A DNA stretch of 64,000 bases from assembly GCA_025677825.1 (NCBI GenBank), contig JAIXMO010000025.1, positions 248,001-312,000 on the forward strand, in the 5' to 3' direction. Numbering within the stretch: the first letter of the stretch is position 1; the number at the start of each line of letters is the position of its first letter. The notes under the pieces were generated by a model. It worked only from the letters and a program-made list of their open reading frames with translations. It made no database searches and was not told where the DNA came from. This stretch comes from Helicostylum pulchrum (Eukaryota; Mucoromycota; Mucoromycetes; Mucorales; Mucoraceae). Of this stretch, positions 34,710 to 46,525 are shown in pieces. The position numbers and the translations under genes were made by a program.

Positions 34710-35105
34710 AAAAAAAGGCTATTACATTCGAAAGTATCTTACTGTAACAAAACCAAAAATAGCATCCTTATTCTTACTCAATAAATAAAATACCCTTATA
34801 AATATCAGCTTATTTAAAAAAGGCAGGATATATCTTTACGGAGCTAACGTTTTGATAGCAACTAAAATATTCAGCTTGTAATTGTGTTCCAGAAATGGTA
34901 GGAAAAGTATACATTACATTTTTTTAAAAAAAAAACCTAATTATATTTACATGGTGGTTTATGTTTGATGGACTTGATGCTTTATAGTTTTTAGCCCGTC
35001 TATAACCTGTATATGCATTGACAGGATTACGTGTATACTGGTTTATTAAAAGTTATTAAAGGAAGGTATAAAAAGTAATGTGAATTATTGAATTGTTTTG
35101 ATTGA
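34710..35105. other. Intergenic region between the Munc13-like gene and the first 7TM gene
   Basis: AT-rich, with no gene seen. From about 35030 (ATTAAAGGAAGGTATAAAAA) it matches the downstream flank of the second 7TM copy at 37240-37300, marking the edge of the duplicated unit. Confidence 0.5.
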
Positions 35106-35891
35106 TTAGTGCTTAGGATTTGCTTCTAAATCCTCAGTTTCAGTGTTACTGATAATATAATTTTTATTCGAGCTGCCTTGAATCCAAGTAGACCCGTAAC
35201 AGGCAGCAATGATGGCAGCGATTCTCACGGGCAAGTAGGAGAAGAAAAACATAATGACATTCAGTAACGTTATGTTAAACGAATTAGAATAAGCAACACT
35301 TATGGTGGCGATAGCTGAAATTAAATGGAGTCCAATGAAGGCCATCATAGTAGATCCAGTTTTGCGATTAAAGTATTTCGTATTCATGAAATAAAGCAAT
35401 AAAGTGACAGCAATAAATCCCCAGATCGAATACGGCAATGACAATCTGAGGTGTAAGATACTGTCGCTGATTTCGCTAGTATAATTATAGACGTCATTAC
35501 TCATCAAAACTGAAATGGCGATGCCAATAGCTACAGTAACAACCATCCAGACATAACCGACATAGACCACGAGTTTATGACCTTGAACGGCTTTGGGTAT
35601 AATGCAATGAAAAGCATAAAATATAGCGAAAAAAGCAAACGCGAGTTCAACACCGAATAACACATTTGATACGTAAAATGGGACAACTGGAATAAACATT
35701 GCTGAAATATAAATGGCATTGGAAATAAGTGAAGCCAGAGAGGACAGAGAAGCACTTCCAGCGATAATAGCTGCTTTAGTAGAGCGGTATTTGTAAACAT
35801 AGAACGCAGTTACGAGAAAAGTAAGAACAGAAGCGGCCAAAGAAACACCAAACCAGATTAACGTTATGTTGGCTGTTTCAGCTGTATTCAT
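35106..35891 (-). CDS. 7TM family type I, copy a (uncharacterised multispanning protein)
   Basis: Intronless, 261 residues, not a family I recognise. Seven hydrophobic segments of 20-25 residues are evident, starting LIWFGVSLAASVLTFLVTAF and ending FFFSYLPVRIAAIIAACYG. Positively charged loops follow TM1 (YKYRSTKAA), TM3 (PKAVQGHK) and TM5 (NTKYFNRKTG), so the positive-inside rule predicts N-out/C-in. Family signatures are VVYVGYVW at TM4, YGSTWIQ after TM7 and the tail motif DLEAN. About 95% identical by eye to copy b at 37304-38065. Upstream it faces a truncated type II gene. A receptor or transporter role is possible but not shown. Confidence 0.8.
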   Translation of the reverse strand: MNTAETANITLIWFGVSLAASVLTFLVTAFYVYKYRSTKAAIIAGSASLSSLASLISNAIYISAMFIPVVPFYVSNVLFGVELAFAFFAIFYAFHCIIPKAVQGHKLVVYVGYVWMVVTVAIGIAISVLMSNDVYNYTSEISDSILHLRLSLPYSIWGFIAVTLLLYFMNTKYFNRKTGSTMMAFIGLHLISAIATISVAYSNSFNITLLNVIMFFFSYLPVRIAAIIAACYGSTWIQGSSNKNYIISNTETEDLEANPKH

Positions 35892-36565
35892 TTTTGTTTT
35901 ATTTTATTTTTTTTGGAAAAAGTAAAGAAATATATTTCAGATCAGGTATTTTTTTTTTCAAGTTTTATATCAGTTATAATGCTGCTCAGCAATTCATGTT
36001 ACACCATTGGAACGTCGAGTAGGCGTGTGGCGACAATAGATATACGAACCTTGCATTTCTGGTAAAAACAATAGGCTGATAAGTAGGAATACATATATTA
36101 CATAATGAGTTATTACATCAACAATGGTATCCGTACCTTCTGGAAAGCATTACGCTGTTTTTATTCTATAAAAAAATATTGCATACCTATAATGTGAATA
36201 ATTGAAGAAAAGTGTTAACATATTTATTTTTTTATGGTAACATTAACATATGATAAAATTAAAACTGATACTGTTGTAACGTCAATATCTTAACGCACCT
36301 TCTTAAAATATTATAGAGATATAAGACTTCGTCTTTTTTAGAAACGAATCACCACCCACCATAAAAAAACAGCTCAGCGTCAATGTTGCATTTCGATTAG
36401 GATTTTGGTGAAAGTTTACTCAGCAGGGTGTTCAAAGTTTTACCACCTTCAATCATAATAAACCAGTACTTATATTTCTTCTGTAATAGTTTTAACCCTA
36501 CTTTCCCATTCCCTTTCTTTTTTTTTTTACCAAAAAAAGGTTCTTTCATTCTATCTAAAACTAAA
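35892..36565. promoter_or_regulatory. Divergent region between type I copy a and the type II fragment; duplicated elsewhere
   Basis: 35892-36365 matches the reverse complement of about 55690-56166, upstream of type I copy c: shared blocks include TTAAAATATTATAGA, the 36150-36210 stretch, and CGACGTTCCAA on the reverse strand. 36366-36565 matches the reverse complement of 58755-58960, upstream of the intact type II gene (CAGCTCAGCGTCAA, then CTAAAACTAAAATGCA). It is therefore a mosaic of type I and type II promoters. Confidence 0.65.
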
Positions 36566-36682
36566 ATGCATCCGGGCCAAGTTAGAGCCTTCAGAGAGTT
36601 TGCATATGTTCCAATAATAATGAGCAACATCATATGTGTATTTACAGGTTACCTGTTCTTTATAAAATCAAAACAAGAAAAA
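36566..36682 (+). pseudogene. Truncated type II 7TM gene (N-terminal fragment)
   Basis: From ATG 36566 the frame reads MHPGQV, then VPIIMSNIICVFTGYLFFIK, matching the first about 38 residues of the type II gene at 57954-58754 (MHPSQF, then VPIIMSTILCLLTSYLFFIK). Homology stops after the first membrane segment; the sequence then jumps to block A DNA. A deletion has removed the remaining about 85% of the gene. Confidence 0.75.
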
Positions 36683-36965
36683 AAAATAGACTACTATAGC
36701 TGTTTCAATGTTTATATTAACGTGTTACACCAATGTTATTAATAACATTATACGATCTTAGCCACTTATGCTTAGCGGAAAACGAAACATCTAGAAAAAC
36801 AGTGACCCAATTGTGTTGTTCTTCAAATGATTTTTCTTAGAGAATTATTGTAACATAAGCGAAAGATTTGCTGACTTAAGGTATGGACGTATCTGTATGT
36901 AGAAGAATGTGGCATACACGTAGCACAGAGTTTTCGAATGATTTGGGGTTTAGCGAATTATTACT
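36655..36965. repeat. Block A, left copy (inverted relative to 57385-57700)
   Basis: About 310 bp match the reverse complement of 57385-57700 closely, e.g. ATAGACTACTATAG, TTTCAATGTTTATATTAACG, TTCTTCAAATGATTTTTCTT and AGAATGTGGCATACACGTAG. Non-coding. In both places it lies next to remains of a type II gene. Confidence 0.8.
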
Positions 36966-37303
36966 ACACAGACAGAATGTTTGATGCATTATTAAAGTGT
37001 AACAAAGTCAGATCAATAATCTTTTTCTTCCCAATAAGATCTGGTGCTATTTTTTACGGGTAACTATTTTTAAAATTATGTATGTTATCTTAATACAAGA
37101 AGAAAGCGCTGTCAAGCTTAGTGACTATAATTAAAAGATACAACTATCATTATAATTTTTGCTTTCGAAAGAAAGAAATAAGATAGTTGTATAGCTAGAA
37201 TGCTCTTTTATTATATGAAGTAAGAACCGTTTATACTGGTTGATTGAAAAATATTAAAGGAAGGTATAAAAAGTAATGCAAATTACCGAGTTGTTTTGGT
37301 TGA
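36966..37303. other. Intergenic region carrying a duplication boundary
   Basis: No gene. 37120-37300 contains a block (AAAGAAATAAGATAGTTGTA, then TAGAATGCTCTTTTATTATA) repeated directly at 38265-38390, followed by the shared type I 3' flank. Confidence 0.6.
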
Positions 37304-38065
37304 TCAGTGCTTAGGATTTGCTTCTAAATCCTCAGTTTCAGTGTTACTGATAATATAATTTTTATTTGAGCTACCTTGAATCCAAGTAGACCCGTAACAG
37401 GCAGCAATGATGGCAGCAATTCTCACGGGCAAGTAAGAGAAGAAAAATAAAATGGCATTCAGTAACGTTATGTTATACGAAGTAGAATAAGCAATACTTA
37501 TGGTGGCGATAGCTGAAATTAAATGGAGTCCAATGAAGGCCATCATAGTAGATCCAGTTTTGCGATTAAAGTATTTCGTATTCATGAAATAAAGCAATAA
37601 AGTGACAGCAATAAATCCCCAGATCGAATGAAATAATAATAACATGAGGTGTACGGTACTTTCGGCCATTCCGCTTATCAAAACTGAATCGGCGATGCCA
37701 ATAGCTACAGTAACAACCATCCAGACATAACCGACATAAACCACGAGTTTATGACCTTGAACGACTTTGGGTATAATGCAATGAAAAGCATAAAATATAG
37801 TGAAAAACGCAAACGCTCGCTCAACACCGAATAACGCCTCTGTTACGGGAAGTGAGACATCCGGAATAAACATTGCTGAAATATAAATGGCATTGGAAAT
37901 AAGTGAAGCCAGAGAGGACAGAGAAGCACTTCCAGCGATAATAGCTGCTTTAGTAGAGCGGTATTTGTAAACATAGAACGCAGTTACGAGAAAAGTAAGA
38001 ACAGAAGCGGCCAAAGAAACACCAAACCAGATTAACGTTATGTTGGCTGTTTCAGCTATAATCAT
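37304..38065 (-). CDS. 7TM family type I, copy b
   Basis: Intronless, 253 residues from ATG 38065, the position equivalent to the start of copy a; the frame is open further upstream but there repeats the non-coding flank of copy a. Seven predicted membrane segments, VVYVGYVW, YGSTWIQ and DLEAN are all kept. Differences from copy a cluster in the second and fourth loops, which are extracellular in the predicted topology: the TM2-TM3 loop reads MFIPDVSLPVTEALFG, and the TM4-TM5 loop is about eight residues shorter. Function unknown. This is a tandem, very recent duplicate of copy a. Confidence 0.8.
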   Translation of the reverse strand: MIIAETANITLIWFGVSLAASVLTFLVTAFYVYKYRSTKAAIIAGSASLSSLASLISNAIYISAMFIPDVSLPVTEALFGVERAFAFFTIFYAFHCIIPKVVQGHKLVVYVGYVWMVVTVAIGIADSVLISGMAESTVHLMLLLFHSIWGFIAVTLLLYFMNTKYFNRKTGSTMMAFIGLHLISAIATISIAYSTSYNITLLNAILFFFSYLPVRIAAIIAACYGSTWIQGSSNKNYIISNTETEDLEANPKH

Positions 38066-39261
38066 TTTTGTTTTATTTTGTTTTTTTGGAAAAAGTAAAG
38101 AAATATATTTCAGATCAGGTATTTTTTTTCCAAGTTTTATATCAGTTATAATGCTGCTCAGCAATTCATGTTACACCATTGGAACGTCGAGTAGGCGTGT
38201 GGTGTCATTAAATCTAAGAACATTACCTTTCTGGTAAAAACGAAAGGCTAATAGGATTACATAGTGATTATAATTGAAAGATACAGCTATAATTATACTT
38301 TTTGTTTTCGGAAGAAAGAAATAAGATAATTATATAACTAGAATGCTCTTTTATTATATGAATTATGAATCATATATACTGATTGTAATTATCTGTGATG
38401 TGATCAAGCGCATGTACAGATATATATTCTCATATATATTTACACACACTTGATTATCTCACGACTTTAACCATTATGAATAATACATATTTATTTTAAC
38501 TAATCTTTATAGACATCGTCCAGCAATAACTGATGTCAGGGTACAGGATTAGAGGGTTTTCATAATTGCATGTCTTGTCCGAAAGACTGGATTATATAAT
38601 CGCGGCAGGAAATTAGATATGGAAAGTGTGGCACTTTAGCGTGGCACAAACACACATATTTTATCTGTAAACTCAGACATGAAAAAGCTATACAAACCTC
38701 TACCTTTTTCACGTTAAATAAACTGCTATCTGATTTTGCGACTGATTACTTTCTCGTATCTTTGTGTTTTTATTTTATTTTTGAATCTTTACTATTTCAT
38801 AGCTCAGATTCCACAATCTGTCATTGTGTTGTATTCAAGTAATATTAGAGTGATATAATTTAGACATATTTTATACAAGATACGCGCTTATCAACTTACA
38901 TAAAACTATATACAGATATAATATTATCTACATATTACTGTGATACTTTACCACTACGTTATAATGATTGATAAATATATATAGAATAAAGTATGGTTTA
39001 ACAGCTAACTCGGATCCTTAAGTGATACAATGATACAAGTAACAACCATTTCTATAATCAGTATGTTCATCCATAAAAGGATTATGTATCGTCTACATTC
39101 TCTTTTAGCTTATAATCATGTCATGTTTAATTTATCTTATTATTATTTCCTAAGGTCTATATAAAGGGCTTGTATTTTATTAAATAAAACGATATACCTT
39201 TTTAGTCTGATAATCTTTTAGTTATTTTTCTTTTTATTTTTATTTTTTCGATATTTATTAT
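38066..39261. other. Intergenic region between 7TM copy b and the CSC1-like gene
   Basis: 38066-38250 repeats the upstream flank of copy a and 38265-38390 repeats 37120-37240. The remainder to 39261 is AT-rich with no coding signal seen. Confidence 0.55.
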
Positions 39262-42200
39262 TTAAATATCACGCATTGTAGTATGTTGTGCAGGCTGATA
39301 ACGCTGTTGCTGAGACTGGTAGATGTTGGCCATTTCAATTGCGTTGGAACTACCGAGTTGGCGTGGATCGTGAGTACGATACGCTTGTCCAGCAACAAAA
39401 TACTCCATATCATTACTCACAGCATAATTTGTTTTTGGTGGATTGGCAGCTTTGTACTGCTGTTGATGGTGTGTATTATAATAGTACAAGGAGGGATCAT
39501 CGCCATCGTCCGCAATATCCATCATCGATGATGGATTCACTAAGGGTCTTTGTGGCGAGTAAATATCAGCAGTATTATTATTCGCATATGACTTATTAAG
39601 CGAGGTAGATAACCTGTTACTTAATTGTTTTAAAGGATTTAAACTGCCAGTTGTAGGAGAGAAACTATTACTATAATAACTTGTCTTTGGTGGATCAACC
39701 ACGTTTGAACTTTCTTCGTCTTCGTTAAATTTATACAACCCTTTGACACCTTCAGTTGAATCGTCCAACTCTAAATCTTCTTTTGCTATACTTTGAAACT
39801 GCAGTTCACCACCCGTTGCATTTTGTAGTTGGATCACAGATAAATGTCGAACGCTCTTTTGACGAGTCATGCGACTCATAAATGGTTTCTTTGCTGTCTT
39901 TCCTGTACCGTATAATTTTGGAAGTAAATGACGAACACTTTCGTGGACCATAGGGATAGGAAGTTCGGCAAAAAAAGCAGGATCACCAAACCTGAAACCA
40001 ACGAAATTCTTACCCTTCTTCGCACCTTCTTTTGTTGACATGAACTTATCTCCATTATAATACGTAGTTGAAAGTCCGTCGATCTTTGGTTGATAATAGT
40101 ATACACGATGATCAAATCTACGACTACAAATGATTTTAAAGATAATTGTAACGAGAGGTAAAGGAGCAACAGCAAGAGAAGGAATTCGAGCACTTTTTAG
40201 GTTAAGAACACCTATCATGACAATTTGAAACAATACACAAGAAACTAATAATCGGTTGAATAACAAACGCCATATTTGACCTCCTGTTTCTACATTTGTC
40301 ACATAGACGTACCTGGTCACAAATAAAAAAAAAGAGTCAGTTTTCTTTTTTCTGTATTAAATTAAATATATGTCTTACATGAGCAAATATTTAAAAACCA
40401 TTGTTGCTAGTAAAAAGTACATCATTGTAAAAGGTAAAACTAAGGGCGCAATAACTGAGTAGACGAGACCTACAGTGAAAAAGAAGAGTAGGACGTTGTA
40501 GAATAATGGAAAATCAAACGCTGTAGGACGAGTAAATTCTGTAGGGAAAAAAAGGTTAGTCTAACTGAATAAATATATCATGTGTGTTTTATAATTCTAC
40601 CTTGTAACTGGCGTGGACTTGGTCTGGTAAACAATTTTCTACGTTATAAAAGCACATTTGTTAAAACAATAAAGTACACACACATAAAAAAAAGGTGGCA
40701 AATGTATACCTTAGAGTTACAGAGAAAAGAACAACAATTTGAGCCAAATCGACAATCACACCAAGACCTTTCAAGGATACATAATTTACCCAATATGTCG
40801 AAACATCTACACATGTATTTTTAACTTTTATTGTATCGCCAATAAATCCTAATATGTTCTTACCACTGAGATTTTTTGCTACTTGTGTCAAATTACCACT
40901 CATCGTCAAAAAAAACTGATTCACCGTCAATGTAGTGCCATTTTGTACGGCTTCATGTATTTCAGAATACACTGCAATCAAAGTAGAAGATACTGTAAAC
41001 ACCAACAAATTGTTAATAATAAAGAACACGAATAGCTTGGCAAGTACTTGTCTATCCAAACTAGTGCCAGTCATATAACCTTGTTGTTGCGACATGAACC
41101 TTAAAATCTTTGGTAAAATAAAAAAGAAGATTGCCATCACAATAGGAGTGAACCAAGAACTAAGTAAAGATATAAACATGGGGTGTTCTTTCATAAACAC
41201 TTTAGAGTTTGGAAAAAGTCTTAAAAAGTCCTTTACGTTGGAAGAAGCAGAGAGAAAACTGGATGGAATAAACCAAAAGAAAACAAACGCGTAGAATATA
41301 AACGAAGCAATCAGTCTTTTTGATCTTCGAATGTGTTCGTTCATGGATAGGTTGGACCAGATGATATCTTTTGGTTGCGGTGCAAGTTCAATTGTAGGCT
41401 GAATTCCTTCGCCTATTTTTTTTGGTAGTGATAATAGTGGTGAAGAAGAAGAAGCTAAATGTTTAGCATTGGCATGTGCCCAAGCTACTTTATCATAAGA
41501 TATCCATCCATAATTGGTTTTTTTCATTGAATATATTTGAGATCGAGCAAGTGTAATCTTTTCCTGAAGGTCTTGAACTCGTCCTGAATAGTAATCAATG
41601 GCATCTACTTTTTCGCCTCCACAACATCCAAAAAAACTACCGCCAATTCTTTCCAGAGGTCTTTTACCTTGTACTACAGTACCGTCTAAATATACAAAAG
41701 AACGTTTTTGTGTAAGAAAAAAAAACACATAATGCTGACATTGTAATTTTACGCACGTACCTTTAAGATGATTTGATAAAATAACTTCCAACTTCCTTAC
41801 TGCTTCTTCATGCTCCTCTACATAGTTTGCTAAATCCGAATTTTGAGTACCTATACAAACTTGTTGAGCTGGGTATTTTAAACCCATTGAATTGACCCAT
41901 TCGGTTAAAGCTTGATCTGATCTCAAGGCTGTAGGTACATTAAAGATAATTAGAGTTCTAGCATGCATTGATTTTTGATAGTCTTCACTTTCGAAATAAT
42001 CCTGTCTAAATTTTACATAGTCTACATAAAATCTCCATAATGACACATAGATCACAATTGAAAATATCCAAGTTCCTCCTGCGTGACACCAATACCAATT
42101 CAGATTTCCATTTGAAAAATGAAACTTTCCATCATAATAATTAATTGTTGATATCGATAAGAATTCTACTCCTGTAGATGGTGGCCATTCACTATCGTTT

Positions 42201-42897
42201 TTTTTTTAGAAATGGTTCCCTTTTATATTCTTTTCCTGAGGTTAAAAATAGACATTTTGTTGCGTAGTACTTACCCTGTAAATGATGTGGCCACAATATT
42301 AATTGGTATAATAACACAAACGCCCACCAAAGTCATAACGTATAACATCCTTCGAATCATTCGAATAAATTTTATAAAAAAAGTTGCGTCGTATCCAATT
42401 TTTTCAATTAGTACAGAGTCTGGCGTATACATGACCGGTCTAAACCAAGCAAAAAAACCTATCAATTTGTGTTCATTAATTCCCTGATTAAGCCACAAAA
42501 ATTATGTAGCTAAATAACCCCATACCATGTCCTATTTCTGGTGGTTGTTTCCTGTATTACAATGGGGTCATATAAAATATTGAAAATAAGTATAAATGTA
42601 GAATAAAATTCAACATATATTTATGTTTTTTAAGCCCTTACGTTTTACTAGAATATTTATATTTTGGTGCATATACAACTATGCAAACGTAATTTTTTTA
42701 TATTTATTAATTTAGTTGTTGATCTGCGTTTTTTTTTTATTGTTTACGAACTTACGTGAATTATTCGGTCGTAAAATATTAAATAAAACTAGAACCCCTA
42801 CTGCGATAGCAGCGTTTATTCCCAACTGTGTCGCCATACCGGTTAATGATAGCTGTGAATCCTCTGTTTTATTACTGTTGCTCGAATTACTACTCAT
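39262..42897 (-). CDS. CSC1/OSCA/TMEM63-type osmosensitive cation channel
   Basis: Nine exons (42897-42756, 42678-42642, 42551-42526, 42458-42275, 42191-41761, 41685-40710, 40638-40601, 40538-40379, 40312-39262) join to 1014 residues. The N-terminal membrane segment is followed by LVYAPKYKYSSKT, GFFAWFRPVMYTPD, the cytosolic RNA-recognition-like part (RTLIIFNVP, then GKRPLERIGGSFFG), the channel region (IPSSFLSASSNVKDFLRLFP, then SWFTPIVMAIFFFILPKILR) and a long polar C-tail with Gln/Tyr-rich end. Known: this family forms mechanosensitive, calcium-permeable channels of plasma or internal membranes. Exons 2, 3 and 7 are only 37, 26 and 38 nt; without them the frame fails. Confidence 0.88.
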
Positions 42898-43203
42898 TGT
42901 ATTAAGTTTCTTAAAATAAAATGATAAGGGAGAGAAAAAGAAACAACAGAGAAAATAGGAACAAATAAATCTTCAGAAAAAAATAGGAGCTTTGGGAGGA
43001 CAAAGAAATTATTGTCTTAGACTTTTTAATTGAATTAGTGTGTGTAACACTTTAGGGTATAAAATATCCCTCATTGCGTAAAAAGTACATGACCGTTGTT
43101 GTTTATAGGAGAAACGTCAACATAGTACCATTTTCAATTTTTAGAACCTGTTTAATCACCAAACCACAACAAGAAAAAAGAGTTTTGCTTTCCAAAACAA
43201 GCA

Positions 43204-43263
<60 letters not shown>

Positions 43264-44317
43264 GAGCTGCTTAATTTTCGTAGTTCGTGCGACACATGTC
43301 TAGTGGATTTTTCTGTACGAAATCAATCCAGATGTTAAAATTCCAGATATAACATGGTTTCTTTTAGTTGATGTCGGCATTGCGATACTTATTCAATTAT
43401 ACTTTATACCAAAAAGATCAATTGTATCTAAACAATTTTGCATTTCGTGAAAGATCTGTGCTGCTGCCACATTTACTGTTCTAATTTTCTATTATTAGAT
43501 GCAGCAACACAATTGAGCATTAGTTAATTTTTCAAGCACAGTTACCATACTAACAATGTCTTTTATTCATTTTATTCTCTTTTCAGAATAAGCTGAATAA
43601 AAGATACAGAAGTATAGAAGCAAAGTTTAAATATAATTTTCTACTCATTTTGAAACCATCAGTTTCAAACATCACTCTTTGAGATTGCTTTTTTTTTATT
43701 GCTGATATGATTTAACATTTGAGTTTTACAGTAAGTGGATAATACTATAAAATATACAGTTACTAAGTATTATATATGTAACTTTTATTCTTCGAGTTTA
43801 AAAACTTTCAAAATTATATCCTTAAAAAGCCATTGTATGTACGATTGATAAGTGCAAAATTTTAGCTGGTAAGCAGGGGGTGGAACAATGTTTAAGGTTT
43901 TTGATAGTAATAATTTAAGTTACAATATGTGTTATAAAACTGATCGCATTACGCAGAATGGCTAAACCAGGGCTAACTACATAATGCCCTCGCACAAAAT
44001 AAGTTCTGTAAGTTCTGTAATTTAGAAACTATTAATGATCTAATTTTTCTTCTAATTAAAAGAGAGACAGAGATACAAATTGCACAAACATATTTTCTAA
44101 CACAACATTGTCAAATATATTATCCATGTGGTAATAACTTTGTCCGAATCTTCGGTGGTCTGGTATACAATGTAACCTATAATGAGATTCCGTTTATGGG
44201 CTCCGAAATATCAATACATATTACACTGCATTAGAAAAAAAAAACTCTTTTCTCTTTTCAATTTTTTTTTTCTTTACTTTAGACTAACAAACGAAATATA
44301 CAAAAAAAAAAAAAATA
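42898..44317. promoter_or_regulatory. 1.4-kb divergent region between the CSC1-like and MFS genes
   Basis: Holds the AAAG microsatellite (43202-43263) and a stop-free stretch at 43304-43450 that reads like a degraded membrane-protein end (see findings). Otherwise AT-rich. A pyrimidine-rich leader with poly-A (44240-44317) precedes the MFS start. Confidence 0.5.
43202..43263. repeat. (AAAG)n microsatellite
   Basis: About fifteen perfect AAAG units. The Lys/Glu/Arg-repeat reading frame through it is not a gene. Confidence 0.95.
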
Positions 44318-46404
44318 ATGGCTAACGAATCGTCGCCGTTACTTAATAACAATACACCTGTATATCAGTCCGGAGATTCTTCTGATGAATTTTCTACACT
44401 AGCTGTCATTTCTTCTGAAGGTACCTGTACGGCTCAAGCCGATGAGGAACTACTGAAAAAAAGATTAAACGGTGCTTCCATCTACGCTGTATTTTCTGGG
44501 TAATATTCTATTCTGCCGTTCAAAAAAAAAAAAAAAAAGAAAAAAAGAAAGAGAATATCTAACATTCTAATAGTATCTGGATCGCTGTTATTTTATCTTC
44601 TCTTGATTCTTCAATTGTGGCAACCATTTACCCCCAAATTGGTACTGAGTTTAAAAGGTAAAATTAAAGAACAAGCAAAAGCTTAATTTTTTCAAGCTAA
44701 ACCTTCTTATGTATAAAGATCAAACGAGATTGTATGGATTGCTACATCATACATGCTGAGTTTTACAGCGTTACAACCTTTATGTAAGTGAATCATTCTA
44801 TCTATTAATTCATTTTTTTAAAGATTAATAAATATGATATAGATGGCCGTATTTCGGACGTATTCGGTCGTAAGTCAGCCATGGTATTTGCTAGTTGTGT
44901 TTTCTTTATTGGGTCATTACTTTGTGGTATGGCAACTAATTTATGGGCTCTGGTTATTGCTCGTGCTATTGCAGGTATTGGTGGCGGAGGTATTAATTGG
45001 TATTGTATTTTGCTAAAAGTGTGTCACTACTGTTTCTTTATATTAGCCGAACTAATGTGTATCCTATTTTAAAAAAAGTTTAACCACAGTTATTACTGCT
45101 GACCTTGTTCCTTTGAGAGAGAGAGGAAAGTTCCAGGGCTACGGCAACATCGCTTATGCTGTAAGTGAGAACACGCCTTAAATAAACACGGTGCTTGTTG
45201 TACAACGTAACACTAACTTTTTTTGAAATTAAAGGTTGGTTCCGTGTTAGGTGCCCCTTTGGGTGGGTTTATCACTGATAGTCTCGGATGGCGCTTCTGT
45301 TTCTATATCAACTTGCCTCTTCTTATCGTCACTATTTATGTATCTACAAAACTTTTAACAAATTATAATTTGGAAGAAAACCCCAATGCAGAGAGTTTAT
45401 CGCAAAGATTGAAGAGAATTGATTATGCTGGTGCAATTACTATTGTTTTGGCCGTTATTGCCTTTTTGATGGCCACTTCATTAGGTGGTAATATCATGCC
45501 ATGGTCCAATCCTATCGTTTTATCTTGTTTCGCTAGTTCTATTGTACTTGGTATTGCATTCTGTCTTATTGAGGCTAAATATGCTGTTCATCCTCTTATG
45601 CCCTGGGAAATTATTTCTAGTCGTACTCCTTTGGCTTGTTCATCTACCAATATGTGGTGTTTAATGGCTACTACCTCTATAATCTATATCACACCTTTGT
45701 TTTATCAGGCATTATTAGGTTACAGTCCTTCTCTCGCTGGTATCTATATTTTACCTAAGGTTGCTTTTGTTTCTTTTGGTTCCGTTATGTCTGGTGTATA
45801 TATGTCAAAGACTGGTGAATACCGCAAATTGACAATCATTGGAGCATTCATGTGTTTATTTTCCATGCTCGGTTATAGTACATGGACACCTCAAACTACC
45901 TACCCTTTCCAATTCTTGTGCTTATTATTCGATGGATTATCATTAGGTATTATTCTTACTACCACACTCATTGCCATGCATTCTTGTGTAGAGCCATCAG
46001 GTAAAGAAAGAAAGAAAAAAAAAGCAGAAAAAGCTATTCACTAAATATATTTTATAGAAATTGCAACAATTACATCCATGTCATATTTATTCCGTTCTAT
46101 TGGTGGCGTCGTCGGTATCTCCTTGACATCTGCCATTTTCCAAGGTGTTGTCAAAAATATCTTGACAAAAACAATTACAGGTCCCGATGCCGAATTATAC
46201 ATTGAAATTGCTCGTAAATCCATGACCGAAGTTCGCGAGCTTTTGCCAGCTGAGGTACTTGAGCTTGTACTCGATGCTTATCAAATCGGACTCCGTTATA
46301 CTTTCTTTGCTTGCGCTGGTATCGCAAGTGTCTCTGTTGCTAGTTCTTTCTTTATTCAAAGCTTTGAGCTCTCTTCAAAAGTATCCGCTAACAAGAAAAA
46401 GTAA
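44318..46404 (+). CDS. MFS drug:H+ antiporter, DHA14 (VBA/FNX-like) family
   Basis: Seven exons (44318-44499, 44574-44657, 44719-44783, 44843-44999, 45079-45160, 45235-46000, 46058-46404) give 560 residues with about 14 membrane segments. The cytosolic N-terminus has an acidic ESSPLL dileucine-type signal. Visible are SSLDSSIVATIYPQIGTEF in TM1, motif A GRISDVFGRK, ARAIAGIGGGG, VPLRERGKFQGYG and antiporter motif C GSVLGAPLGG. Known: fungal relatives (yeast Vba proteins, fission yeast Fnx1/2) transport basic amino acids into vacuoles or export drugs. The donor at 45000 was chosen because it alone restores phase to exon 5. It is convergent with ATG11 (121 bp between stops). Confidence 0.9.
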
Positions 46405-46525
46405 CTTAATCATAATAATAATCATAATAATAAAAACGACCTCTTTATGGAAGTATATCTCAGAGAAAAAAATTCTCTCTCTCGCTTTAATACAAAACAA
46501 AAATAAGCGAGAGAAGAGAAAGTGC

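Noticed and set aside
42459..42525. Apparent frame break in the CSC1-like gene before GFFAWFRP
   Set aside because: Taking the TAG at 42459-42461 as the acceptor yields PPEIGHGFFAWFRP in phase.
43074..43274. 66-codon frame with KERK repeats
   Set aside because: Produced by the AAAG microsatellite.
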